A DNA stretch of 64,000 nucleotides from Allopontixanthobacter sp041552775 (GTDB lineage: Bacteria; Pseudomonadota; Alphaproteobacteria; Sphingomonadales; Sphingomonadaceae). The notes under the pieces are model-generated. The model saw only the letters and a list, made by a program, of their open reading frames with translations. It was not told the origin of the DNA and searched no databases. Of the stretch, positions 16,691 through 25,709 are shown one piece after another. The translations under genes were made by a program, and so were the position numbers. Every line of letters begins with the position of its first letter. Position 1 is the first letter of the stretch. The stretch is from positions 1 to 64,000 of the forward strand of contig JBFEKH010000001.1 of assembly GCA_041552775.1 (NCBI GenBank), given 5' to 3'.

Positions 16691-17463
16691 TTGGACGCCC
16701 GTTCTGCCAGAATTGCGAGGCCTTCCAGCGTGAGGTCGGAGTCCACACCGTCAAACATCTCGGTATGCTTGTCGAACAGGATGGCGAGGCCGCCGGTGGC
16801 TACCACCTTGGCGGGTCGGCCGATTTCTTCACGCATCTTGGCAATCAATCCTTCCATCATCGCAACATAGCCCCAGAACACTCCGATAAGCATCTGGTCT
16901 TCGGTGTTGCGGCCGATCACACTGGTCGTTCGCGGTGCCTCTATGGCGATCCGCGGCAGTTTGGCGGTGTTGCCCACCAATGCATCGAGCGACAGGTTGA
17001 TTCCCGGCGCGATGATGCCCCCCTTATACGTTCCGGTGAAATCCACCGCATCAAAAGTGGTCGCGGTGCCGAAATCGATAATGATCAGGTCGCCTTCATA
17101 CTTTGCATGGGCGGCAATTGCGTTCAGTGCCCGGTCGGCGCCGAGCGAACGCGGCTCGTCCACATCCACGGTAATGCCCCATGTCGCCTTGCCCTCGCCC
17201 GCGATCATCGGGGTAACGCCGAAGTATTTCTCGCCCAGCACGGTCAGGTTATGGATCGCGCGCGGAACCACGGAACCGATGATGAACTGGTTCACTTCCT
17301 TGCGGTCGATCCCCTCAAGCGCAAGCAATTGGGTCAGCCAGACGGCATACTCATCGCCGGTTCTGCGCGGATCAGTCGCGATCCGCCAGCGCGCCCGCAC
17401 AGTCATTCCGGCAAACAACGCGAAGACGACATTGGTATTTCCGACATCTGCGACAAGCAGCAT
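16687..17463 (-). CDS. coaX: Type III pantothenate kinase
   Basis: Phosphorylates pantothenate, the first step of coenzyme A synthesis; type III enzymes are not inhibited by CoA and need a monovalent cation. The protein has 258 residues with the ASKHA-fold phosphate loops: DVGNTN at residues 6-11, IIDFGTATTFD in the middle and GGIIAPGI after it. It lies 11 bases after birA and overlaps the rnj start, so it is co-translated with both. The birA-coaX pairing is widespread. Confidence 0.95.
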   Translation of the reverse strand: MLLVADVGNTNVVFALFAGMTVRARWRIATDPRRTGDEYAVWLTQLLALEGIDRKEVNQFIIGSVVPRAIHNLTVLGEKYFGVTPMIAGEGKATWGITVDVDEPRSLGADRALNAIAAHAKYEGDLIIIDFGTATTFDAVDFTGTYKGGIIAPGINLSLDALVGNTAKLPRIAIEAPRTTSVIGRNTEDQMLIGVFWGYVAMMEGLIAKMREEIGRPAKVVATGGLAILFDKHTEMFDGVDSDLTLEGLAILAERASK

Positions 17464-17474
17464 GAGTCTTTCCT

Positions 17475-18185
17475 TCAGGCGAGCATGACATCGCCGGCGT
17501 GGATGGCACGGCTTGTGCCATCCGCCAAGCGCAGGCGGAGTGAACCATCGGGCAGCAACCCGTCGAAAGTACCGCTGATAACCCCTTCGGATTGTTCATT
17601 CACGGTCAGCGGCGTGCCTTTTGGGTGGGCCGCGCTTCCCCAGCGATTGATGAGCGGTTCAGTGCCATAGGCGCGCCACCGCTGCAATTCCTCGGCAAAA
17701 TGTCCGGCAATGGCGCCGGAGAACAAGTCACGGTCCGGGGCGGGTCCGAATTTACTCAAAGCCTGCGTTTCCCTGCCCGTTACTTGCGGCGCAATGGCCA
17801 AATTCACTCCGATGCCCACGATTACACTGTCGCCTTCCCTCTCCAGCAGAATGCCAGCCAGCTTTGCACCGGCGAACATCAGATCATTGGGCCATTTGAG
17901 GCGTAGCGGCACCGGATCGGGACAATGCGGCAAGACCGCCTGATAGGCGGCAAGTCCCGCCAACAGCGCCAGTGTCGGCGTGAACGGGTCTGCCGCCTGA
18001 AGGTGGACCACGGTCGAACCCATGAAATTGCCGAAGCCGTCAAACCATTCGCGCCCCTGCCGGCCCCGTCCGGCGCTCTGCCGCTCCGAGACGAGCCAGT
18101 GACCTTCCGCAATACGCTCACCAGCCTTTATGCGGGACGAAAGATCGCCATTGGTCGAACCGGTCTGGGGGACAGTCTCAATCAA
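17475..18185 (-). CDS. birA: Biotin-[acetyl-CoA carboxylase] ligase
   Basis: Attaches biotin to the carrier protein of acetyl-CoA carboxylase. The protein has 236 residues, the short form without the DNA-binding N-terminal domain, so it is an enzyme only and not a biotin repressor. Motifs: SERQSAGRGRQGREW (the biotinyl-AMP loop, residues about 33-47) and LKWPNDLMFAGAKLAGIL. It starts 10 bases after nuoN and continues the operon. Confidence 0.94.
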   Translation of the reverse strand: MIETVPQTGSTNGDLSSRIKAGERIAEGHWLVSERQSAGRGRQGREWFDGFGNFMGSTVVHLQAADPFTPTLALLAGLAAYQAVLPHCPDPVPLRLKWPNDLMFAGAKLAGILLEREGDSVIVGIGVNLAIAPQVTGRETQALSKFGPAPDRDLFSGAIAGHFAEELQRWRAYGTEPLINRWGSAAHPKGTPLTVNEQSEGVISGTFDGLLPDGSLRLRLADGTSRAIHAGDVMLA

Positions 18186-18195
18186 GCTACGCCGG

Positions 18196-19659
18196 TCACA
18201 CCGTCGCGAACAGCGCTTCTGCTGCCCGGTCCGCCAACGCGCCCAATGGTTTTGTTAGAAGATAACCGAGCGGCGAAACGATGATCGCAGTCACGGCCAG
18301 AACCGTCCAATGCGCAACGTCACTTTCCCCCGTCACGATATCGACTGGTTCATCGAAATACATGATCTTGACGATCTTGAGGTAATAGAACGCGCCGATA
18401 ACACTTGCCGCGATACCAATTGCAGCGAGGATCACAAGATCAGCCTCGACGGCAGCTTGAAAGACCACAAACTTGCCCCAGAAACCGAACAGCGGCGGGA
18501 TACCGGCAAGGCTCAGCATCATTGCGGCCAGACACAGCGCCAGCAACGGCTTCGCTCGAGAGAGACCAGCGATATCGGCCATGGTCTCGACCTGCTTGCC
18601 GTCCTTGTCGCGCATCATTAGCACCGCGACAAAACTGCCGAGTGACATGGCGACATAGATCGCCAGATAGACCAGCATCGCGCTGGCACCGGCAACTGTC
18701 CCGGCGGCCAGGCCGATCAGGATGAAGCCAACATTGTTGATCGAGGAATACGCCAGCAGCCGCTTAATATTGGTCTGGCCAATAGCGCCCAGGGCACCAA
18801 CCACAATAGATGCAAGCGCGGCGAAGATGATGATCTGCCGCCATGCGTCGGCCTGATTGCCAAATGCGTCCAGCGTTATGCGCGCGGTCATCGCAATCGC
18901 GGCAACTTTCGGCGCGGTGGCGAAGAAGGTAGTGACGGGTGTCGGCGCGCCTTCATAGACGTCGGGCGTCCACATATGGAACGGCACGGCGGAGATCTTG
19001 AATGCCAGGCCTGCCAGCACGAAAATCACCCCGAACAACGCACCGTTACCTAGCGTGCCTTCGAAAGCGGGCCGGATGGCCAGATAGCTGGTGCTGCCAG
19101 AGAAGCCGTAGACCAGGCTCATCCCGTACAGCAGGATTCCGCTAGCCAGCGCGCCGAGCACGAAATACTTCAGGCCAGCTTCGGCAGACCGTTCATCGCT
19201 GCGGGAAAAGGATGCCAGCACGTAGGACGACAGGCTGCTCAGCTCGAGGCCGATATACAGCGTCATCAAATCCGTGGCCGAAACCATCATCCCCATGCCG
19301 ACCGAACCAAAGACGATCAGCAACGGATATTCCGGCCGGTATTCCTTGCTCTGGTCGAAGAAACGCGGGGTTACGACCAGACAGCCGATTCCGGCCAGAT
19401 AGATCAGAAGTTTCGCCACGCTGCCGAATGCATCCATCCGGTACAAACTACCGAAAGCATTCTCGCCCTGCGCGAAGGCAGGGTTGATCAGGAAGCTGGC
19501 GGTGATTACGGCCGCGCCAACCAGCGCGCCTGCTGCCAGAATGGTGCTCAGCCGTGCAGACTTCTGCCCACCCCATGCGGCGACCAGCGTCAATATCAGA
19601 CCCGAGATGGACAGGAATACTTCCGGTCCGGTCAGGTAGAGGGAGAGGCCATAATCCAT
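18196..19659 (-). CDS. nuoN: NADH-quinone oxidoreductase subunit N
   Basis: One of three antiporter-like proton-pumping membrane subunits of complex I. The protein has 487 residues and about 14 membrane helices. It has the family stretch YIGLELSSLSSYVLASF with the key Glu, and the discontinuous helix region FKISAVPFHMWTPDVYEGAP with the conserved Lys. The ATG overlaps the nuoM stop by one base (TAATG). It is the last nuo gene; birA follows at once. Confidence 0.96.
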   Translation of the reverse strand: MDYGLSLYLTGPEVFLSISGLILTLVAAWGGQKSARLSTILAAGALVGAAVITASFLINPAFAQGENAFGSLYRMDAFGSVAKLLIYLAGIGCLVVTPRFFDQSKEYRPEYPLLIVFGSVGMGMMVSATDLMTLYIGLELSSLSSYVLASFSRSDERSAEAGLKYFVLGALASGILLYGMSLVYGFSGSTSYLAIRPAFEGTLGNGALFGVIFVLAGLAFKISAVPFHMWTPDVYEGAPTPVTTFFATAPKVAAIAMTARITLDAFGNQADAWRQIIIFAALASIVVGALGAIGQTNIKRLLAYSSINNVGFILIGLAAGTVAGASAMLVYLAIYVAMSLGSFVAVLMMRDKDGKQVETMADIAGLSRAKPLLALCLAAMMLSLAGIPPLFGFWGKFVVFQAAVEADLVILAAIGIAASVIGAFYYLKIVKIMYFDEPVDIVTGESDVAHWTVLAVTAIIVSPLGYLLTKPLGALADRAAEALFATV

Positions 19660-21224
19660 TAGTGCGCTCCCTCGGCGGCTTTTTCTTCGTGACCGTTGCC
19701 GACGTGCGGCATCGCGTTTGCAGCTTCTTTGCGCGGAGGCCCAACTTCCAGCTTAGCATCTCCTTCCGGTGCGGCTCGGGCGAGCCTTGCATCCAGCGCG
19801 GCAATGTCCGCGCGCATCGGGGCGAGGAAGCTTTCAGGGTAAACACCCATCCACAGGACCGCAGCGGCAATCGGACCGAGCATCAGCCATTCCCGAACAC
19901 CGATATCCTTCATCGCAGCCGCATCGGCGTTCTTTTGCCCGCCAAAGGCAACCCGGCGATAAAGATACAGCATGTAGGCAGCGCCAAGGATGATCCCGGT
20001 GGTACAAACGAAGGTCACGAGGCTGGAAACTTCGTAAATCCCAGCCAGCGACAGGAATTCACCTACGAAGCCGCTGGTTCCGGGCAGACCGATACTCGCC
20101 ATTGTGAACAGCAGGAACAGCAGCGAATATTTCGGCATATTGATAGCAAGGCCGCCGTAACGATCGATTTCGCGGGTATGCAGCCGGTCGTAAATTACCC
20201 CGACGCACAGGAACAACGCGGCCGACACCAGGCCGTGGCTGAGCATCACGATCATCGAGCCTTCAAGGCCCTGAACGTTGAAGGAGAAAAGCCCGACCGT
20301 GACGATCGCCATGTGGGCAACCGATGAATAGGCGATCAGCTTCTTCATGTCGTTCTGGACCAGCGCGATCAGGCTGGTGATCACGACCGCCGCCATCGAC
20401 AGGATATAAATCAACCACGCGAATTCCGCGGATGCCTCTGGAAACATCGGCAGGCTAAAGCGAATGAAGCCGTAACCGCCCATTTTCAGCAAGACCCCGG
20501 CAAGGATCACTGAACCGGCTGTCGGTGCCTGAACGTGGGCATCGGGCAGCCAGGTATGGACCGGCCACATTGGCATCTTGACCGCGAAACTTGCGAAGAA
20601 TGCGAGCCACAGCCAAGTCTGGGCCTGAGGCGCGAAATCGTAATTCATCAGCGTCGGGATATCGGTCGTGCCAGCCTGGTTTACCATCCACATCATCGCG
20701 ATCAGCATCAGCACCGATCCGAGCAGGGTGTAGAGGAAGAACTTATAGCTGGCGTAAATCCGGTTCGTCCCGCCCCAGATGCCGATGATCAGGTACATCG
20801 GGATCAGCCCGGCTTCGAAGAAGATGTAGAACAGGTATAGGTCCTGCGCGGCGAAGACGCCGATCATCAGCAATTCCATGACCAGGAACGCAGCCATATA
20901 TTCGCCAACGCGCTTGGTGATGGATTCCCAGCTCGCCAGAATGCAGATCGGCATCAGAAAGGTCGACAAAACGATCAGCAGCAATGCGATCCCGTCGATA
21001 CCCAGGGCATAGTTGAAGCCAGCAAACAACGCCGCGCGTTCGGTGAACTGCCACTGTGCGCCGCCGATGTCGTAATTGACCCACAGCAGGATACCGAGCG
21101 CCAGATTGATCAATGTCGCGCCCAGCGCGATGCTGCGCGCTGCCTTGGCCTGCACGAAAAGACAGGCAATCGCTGCCAACAGCGGCACCAGAAGCATCAC
21201 GGAAAGGATGGGAAAACCGCCCAT
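19659..21224 (-). CDS. nuoM: NADH-quinone oxidoreductase subunit M
   Basis: An antiporter-like membrane subunit of complex I. From the ATG at 21224 (MGGFPILSVMLL) it has 521 residues. The frame is open farther upstream, but that part overlaps nuoL and is not typical. Markers are LYLFYIFFEAGLIPMYLIIG with the conserved Glu, and FAVKMPMWPVHTWLPDAHVQAP with the Lys of the broken helix. The C-terminal tail after the last helix is long, Ala, Lys and Glu rich, and ends in His. Confidence 0.96.
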   Translation of the reverse strand: MGGFPILSVMLLVPLLAAIACLFVQAKAARSIALGATLINLALGILLWVNYDIGGAQWQFTERAALFAGFNYALGIDGIALLLIVLSTFLMPICILASWESITKRVGEYMAAFLVMELLMIGVFAAQDLYLFYIFFEAGLIPMYLIIGIWGGTNRIYASYKFFLYTLLGSVLMLIAMMWMVNQAGTTDIPTLMNYDFAPQAQTWLWLAFFASFAVKMPMWPVHTWLPDAHVQAPTAGSVILAGVLLKMGGYGFIRFSLPMFPEASAEFAWLIYILSMAAVVITSLIALVQNDMKKLIAYSSVAHMAIVTVGLFSFNVQGLEGSMIVMLSHGLVSAALFLCVGVIYDRLHTREIDRYGGLAINMPKYSLLFLLFTMASIGLPGTSGFVGEFLSLAGIYEVSSLVTFVCTTGIILGAAYMLYLYRRVAFGGQKNADAAAMKDIGVREWLMLGPIAAAVLWMGVYPESFLAPMRADIAALDARLARAAPEGDAKLEVGPPRKEAANAMPHVGNGHEEKAAEGAH

Positions 21225-23215
21225 TAGACAAGCACCCAAGTAACGGCGGCAATCAGCCCGAGCAGCATGATAAGCGCGTAGGAATAGAGATAGCCCGACT
21301 GCACGCGCTTGGCAGCGCCGGTGCCCTTGAGCACCAGCCACGCCGCGCCATTGGGGCCGAAGCGGTCGATAATGCCCTCGTCACCGATCTTCCACAGCTT
21401 CTGGCCAAGCCAGAAGGCAGGACGGATAAAGATGAGATTATACAGCTCGTCGAAATACCATTTGTTGTACACGAACTGGTGCACCAGACGGAATTGCTCG
21501 ACGAATTTGCCCGGCACCGAAGTGTTGCGGATATAGGCGTACCAGGCACCGACAAAGCCAAGCACCATCACGATGGTCGCGGCATATTTCACCGGCCATG
21601 GCACGCCGTGCATCGCGTGGATCAAATTCTCGTTGTAGAAAATCGAACCGCCCCAGAATTCAGCACTGTCAAGAAACGCATGGCTGAACACCCAGCCAGC
21701 TGCCACCGCGCCCACGCTGAGCAAAGTCAGCGGCACCAACATGGAAGCCGGGCTTTCATGCGGATGATAGCCGCCGGTGGTGTCTGCGCCTGCTTCTGCA
21801 GGTGTCTTGTGGACGCTGTGCTGGATATGCTCACTTTCGATCCAGCGCGGTTTGCCCCAGAAGGTCAGGAACATCAGGCGCCAGCTGTAGAAACTGGTCA
21901 GCAGCGCTGCGAGCGTGCCCATCCAGAAGGCAAACTGGCCCAATTCGGTGCCGCGCGCGAACGCCACCTCGAGGATCGCGTCCTTCGAATGGAAGCCCGC
22001 AAATCCGATGTGTAACTGGACAATCCCGACCCCGGTGATCGCCAGCGTACCAGCCATCATTGCCCAGAAAGTGAACGGGATTTTCTTACGCAGGCCGCCG
22101 TAACAACGCATGTCCTGTTCGTGATGCATCGAATGGATCACGCTGCCCGCGCCAAGGAACAATAGCGCCTTGAAGAATGCGTGCGTGAACAGATGGAACA
22201 TCGCCACGCCGTAAGCGCCGACACCTGCGGCAAAGAACATGTAGCCCAGTTGCGAACAGGTGGAATAGGCGATGACGCGCTTGATGTCCCACTGCGTGGT
22301 GCCGACGGTCGCGGCGAAAATACAAGTCGCGGCGCCGACGAATGTCACCATGCCCAGCGCAATCGGCGCAGTTTCGAACATTGGGGAAAGGCGGCAGACC
22401 ATAAACACACCGGCAGTGACCATGGTTGCCGCGTGGATCAGCGCAGAAACCGGCGTCGGGCCTTCCATGGCGTCGGGCAACCAGGTGTGGAGGCCAAGCT
22501 GCGCGGATTTGCCCATCGCGCCGATAAACAGCAGGATGCACAGCACATCCATCGTGTGCATGCGGTAGCCAAGGAAACCGATCGTCGATCCGCTCATCGA
22601 CGGCGCAGCGGCGAGAATTTCCGGGATCGACACGGTGCCGAACACCACGAACGTACCGAATATGCCGAGCATGAAGCCAAGATCGCCCACGCGGTTGACT
22701 ACGAAAGCCTTGATCGCCGCGGCGTTTGCGCTCGGTTTTTTGAACCAGAACCCGATCAGCAGATAGGAAGCGAGACCTACCCCTTCCCAACCGAAGAACA
22801 TCTGGACCAGATTATCGGCGGTCACCAGCATCAGCATGGCGAAGGTGAACAGGCTGAGATAGGCGAAGAACCGCGGCTGGTCCGGGTCTTCGTCCATATA
22901 GCCCCAGCTATACAGATGAACGAGCGCCGATACGCTGGTGATCACTACCAGCATTACTGCCGTTAGCGCATCGACCCGCAGCGCCCAGTCAAAACTGAGG
23001 CTACCGGATTGCACCCATTGCAGCACGGGCACGACGGTGGCGGCAGCATCCCCGGCAACGAAGCTGAGGAATATCGGCCAGCTGAGCGCGCAGGAAATAA
23101 ACAGCGCGCCAGTGGTGATGATCTTGACCGGAACATTGCCTAGCGCACGGTTACCCAGCCCGCCGATAATGGCCGCGAGCAAAGGCAGGAATACGATCAG
23201 AAGGATTGAAGACAC
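21224..23215 (-). CDS. nuoL: NADH-quinone oxidoreductase subunit L
   Basis: The largest antiporter-like subunit of complex I; its long C-terminal lateral helix runs along the membrane arm. The protein has 663 residues. Motifs: MFFGWEGVGLASYLLIGFW with the conserved Glu, and SAQLGLHTWLPDAMEGPTPV with the conserved residues of the central channel. The start is a GTG at 23215, seven bases after the nuoK stop. The stop overlaps the nuoM ATG by one base. Confidence 0.96.
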   Translation of the reverse strand: MSSILLIVFLPLLAAIIGGLGNRALGNVPVKIITTGALFISCALSWPIFLSFVAGDAAATVVPVLQWVQSGSLSFDWALRVDALTAVMLVVITSVSALVHLYSWGYMDEDPDQPRFFAYLSLFTFAMLMLVTADNLVQMFFGWEGVGLASYLLIGFWFKKPSANAAAIKAFVVNRVGDLGFMLGIFGTFVVFGTVSIPEILAAAPSMSGSTIGFLGYRMHTMDVLCILLFIGAMGKSAQLGLHTWLPDAMEGPTPVSALIHAATMVTAGVFMVCRLSPMFETAPIALGMVTFVGAATCIFAATVGTTQWDIKRVIAYSTCSQLGYMFFAAGVGAYGVAMFHLFTHAFFKALLFLGAGSVIHSMHHEQDMRCYGGLRKKIPFTFWAMMAGTLAITGVGIVQLHIGFAGFHSKDAILEVAFARGTELGQFAFWMGTLAALLTSFYSWRLMFLTFWGKPRWIESEHIQHSVHKTPAEAGADTTGGYHPHESPASMLVPLTLLSVGAVAAGWVFSHAFLDSAEFWGGSIFYNENLIHAMHGVPWPVKYAATIVMVLGFVGAWYAYIRNTSVPGKFVEQFRLVHQFVYNKWYFDELYNLIFIRPAFWLGQKLWKIGDEGIIDRFGPNGAAWLVLKGTGAAKRVQSGYLYSYALIMLLGLIAAVTWVLV

Positions 23216-23221
23216 TGTGGT

Positions 23222-23527
23222 TTAACCCTTCATCCGGTTGACATCATCAACCGCAATCGTGCCGCGTCCGCGGAAATAGATGACCAGGATGGCGAGCCCG
23301 ATAGCCGCCTCGCCCGCCGCAACGGTCAGCACGAACATCGCAAAAATCTGTCCGGTCAGATCGCCGAGGAAAGCGCTGAATGCGACGAGGTTGATATTCA
23401 CCGACAGCAGGATTAGCTCGATCGCCATCAGGATCACGATCACGTTCTTGCGGTTGAGGAAAATCCCCAGCATGCCGAGCACGAACAACACCGCGCTGAC
23501 GACCAGATAATGTTCGATGCCGATCAC
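23222..23527 (-). CDS. nuoK: NADH-quinone oxidoreductase subunit K
   Basis: A three-helix membrane subunit of complex I, 101 residues, the usual size. It shows the buried Glu pair in MAIELILLSVNINLVAFS and in AAGEAAIGLAILV. The ATG overlaps the nuoJ stop (ATGA). Confidence 0.96.
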   Translation of the reverse strand: MIGIEHYLVVSAVLFVLGMLGIFLNRKNVIVILMAIELILLSVNINLVAFSAFLGDLTGQIFAMFVLTVAAGEAAIGLAILVIYFRGRGTIAVDDVNRMKG

Positions 23528-24150
23528 AGCTGGACCCCCTTGCCCACTTCGGGGCGCGTATTGATGGTGGCTTCTTCCGGACGGCGGCGGTTCTGCTTGC
23601 CGATATCCTGATGGCCGCGGTGCGGGCCGGATGCGCGCTCACGGTGAGTCAGCACGATGGCGCCGATCATCGCGACGAGCAAGATCAGACCGGCCGCCTC
23701 GAACAGGAACAGGTAATCGCTGTACAGCAGCGCGCCGATGTTCTCGATATTGCTCTTGTCCGTCATCGGCGCGGCGCTGCCATCAGGCGTGCCCAATTCC
23801 AGCACACCCGCGCCGTAGGCGCCGATCCCGAGGATCAGTTCCGCCAGCAACACCAAAGCAATCGCAATTCCGAGCGGGAAATTTTTCATGAATCCGGCGC
23901 GCAATTCGGCGAAATCAATGTTCAGCATCATGACGACGAACAGGAACAGCACCGCCACCGCGCCGACATAGACGATCACCAGCAGCATCGCGATAAACTC
24001 CGCGCCCACCAGCACCATCAGGCCCGCTGCATTGAAGAAGGACACGATCAGCCACAGTACCGAATGCACCGGATTGCGCGACATGATCGTCAGCGTACCG
24101 GCGGCAATCAGCAGCACCGCAAATAGGTAAAAAGCGAAAATCTGGATCAT
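23524..24150 (-). CDS. nuoJ: NADH-quinone oxidoreductase subunit J
   Basis: A membrane subunit of complex I, 208 residues with five helices. The characteristic VIVYVGAVAVLFLFVVMML contains the conserved pi-bulge Tyr region. The tail after the last helix is hydrophilic and basic (HRGHQDIGKQNRRRPEE). It lies 27 bases downstream of nuoI and overlaps nuoK. Confidence 0.95.
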   Translation of the reverse strand: MIQIFAFYLFAVLLIAAGTLTIMSRNPVHSVLWLIVSFFNAAGLMVLVGAEFIAMLLVIVYVGAVAVLFLFVVMMLNIDFAELRAGFMKNFPLGIAIALVLLAELILGIGAYGAGVLELGTPDGSAAPMTDKSNIENIGALLYSDYLFLFEAAGLILLVAMIGAIVLTHRERASGPHRGHQDIGKQNRRRPEEATINTRPEVGKGVQL

Positions 24151-24177
24151 AAGCCCCGTTGTTCCTAAGCGCGCGCG

Positions 24178-24666
24178 TTAGCGATACGGTGCATCGGCTT
24201 CAAGGTTTGCGGCAATTGCACGCTCCCACTTGTCCCCGTTACCGAGCAATTTGGTCTTGTCGTACAGCAGTTCTTCACGCGTTTCGGTCGCATATTCGAA
24301 GTTTGGCCCTTCGACGATGGCATCGACCGGACAGGCTTCCTGACAAAACCCGCAGTAAATGCACTTGGTCATGTCGATATCGTAACGCGTGGTGCGGCGG
24401 CTACCATCCTCGCGCGGTTCGCTCTCGATGGTAATCGCCTGCGCCGGGCAAACTGCCTCGCACAATTTGCACGCAATGCAGCGCTCCTCGCCATTGGGAT
24501 AACGGCGTAGCGCATGCTCACCGCGAAAACGAGGGGACAGCGGGTTCTTCTCGAACGGATAGTTGATTGTCGCCTTGGGCTTGAAGAAATACTTCAAGGT
24601 CAGCGCATGCGCTTTAAGGAAATCCCACAGTGTGTAGGATTTGATGAGGTGTGTGAGGGTGCTCAT
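24178..24666 (-). CDS. nuoI: NADH-quinone oxidoreductase subunit I
   Basis: The ferredoxin-like subunit of complex I carrying clusters N6a and N6b. It has 162 residues with two complete 4Fe-4S motifs: CIACKLCEAVCP and CIYCGFCQEACP. The N-terminus (HALTLKYFFKPKATINYPF) is the standard membrane-docking segment. The ATG overlaps the nuoH stop. Confidence 0.97.
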   Translation of the reverse strand: MSTLTHLIKSYTLWDFLKAHALTLKYFFKPKATINYPFEKNPLSPRFRGEHALRRYPNGEERCIACKLCEAVCPAQAITIESEPREDGSRRTTRYDIDMTKCIYCGFCQEACPVDAIVEGPNFEYATETREELLYDKTKLLGNGDKWERAIAANLEADAPYR

Positions 24667-25709
24667 GAATAATGACCCGTTGCCATAAGATAGCCGCTGA
24701 TCAGCACGACAAAGCCGAGGCTCAACGGCAGGAAGATTTTCCAGCCCAGGCGCATCAGTTGGTCATAGCGGTAGCGGGGGACGGTTGCCCAGATCCAGCT
24801 GAACATGAAGAAGAACATGAAGGTCTTGGCGAACAGCCAGATCCAGCCCGGCACCAAGTACAGCGGTTCCCAGTCGAACGGCGGCAGCCACCCGCCGAAG
24901 AACAGGATCGCGTTGAGCATGCACATTAGCAGGATGTTCGCATACTCGCCGAGCCAGAACAGCGCGAAGCTCATTGAGCTGTATTCGGTCTGATACCCGG
25001 CCACGAGTTCGGATTCCGCTTCGGTCAGATCGAACGGAGCGCGTGCGGTTTCCGCCAGACTGGAGATGAAGAACAGCACCCACATCGGGAACATCAGCGG
25101 GTTGAAGACGAAGGCGTTGACAAAGCCGAGCCCGTGGCCGCGCTGTGCCTCAATGATACCATTGAGATTGAACGTCCCTGCCCACAGCACCACGCAGATC
25201 AGGATGAACCCGATCGAGACTTCGTAGGAAATCATCTGTGCGGCAGCGCGCATCGCGGAAAAGAACGGATATTTTGAATTGGACGCCCAGCCCGCGATAA
25301 CCACGCCGTAAACGCCCAGCGAACTAATCGCGAGGACATAAAGCAGGCCGACATTGATGTCCGCCAGCACCGCCCCGGAATTGAACGGGATCACTGCCCA
25401 AGCGGCCAGCGCCACGGTAAACGTGATGATCGGCGCGATCAGGAACAGGCCCTTGTTCGCGGCCGAGGGAATGATGGTTTCCTGCAGGAATACCTTCAAA
25501 CCGTCTGCAAAGCTTTGCAGCAAGCCAAACGGTCCAACCACGTTGGGTCCGCGCCGCATCGAGACTGCGCCAAGTACCTTGCGGTCGAAATAGATGATCA
25601 TCGCCACGGCCAGCAGCAGCGGCAGTGCGATCAGCAGGATGCCCGCAACGGTGGCAACACCCCATGCAGCATCGTACGACATGCCGAGGGATTGGAAGAA
25701 TTCGGTCAT
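24663..25709 (-). CDS. nuoH: NADH-quinone oxidoreductase subunit H
   Basis: The membrane subunit that forms the quinone-binding junction with the peripheral arm. It has 348 residues and about eight helices. Conserved stretches include DRKVLGAVSMRRGPNVVGP (first cytoplasmic loop) and ETARAPFDLTEAESELVAG with the quinone-site acidic residues. The ATG overlaps the nuoG stop. Confidence 0.97.
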   Translation of the reverse strand: MTEFFQSLGMSYDAAWGVATVAGILLIALPLLLAVAMIIYFDRKVLGAVSMRRGPNVVGPFGLLQSFADGLKVFLQETIIPSAANKGLFLIAPIITFTVALAAWAVIPFNSGAVLADINVGLLYVLAISSLGVYGVVIAGWASNSKYPFFSAMRAAAQMISYEVSIGFILICVVLWAGTFNLNGIIEAQRGHGLGFVNAFVFNPLMFPMWVLFFISSLAETARAPFDLTEAESELVAGYQTEYSSMSFALFWLGEYANILLMCMLNAILFFGGWLPPFDWEPLYLVPGWIWLFAKTFMFFFMFSWIWATVPRYRYDQLMRLGWKIFLPLSLGFVVLISGYLMATGHYS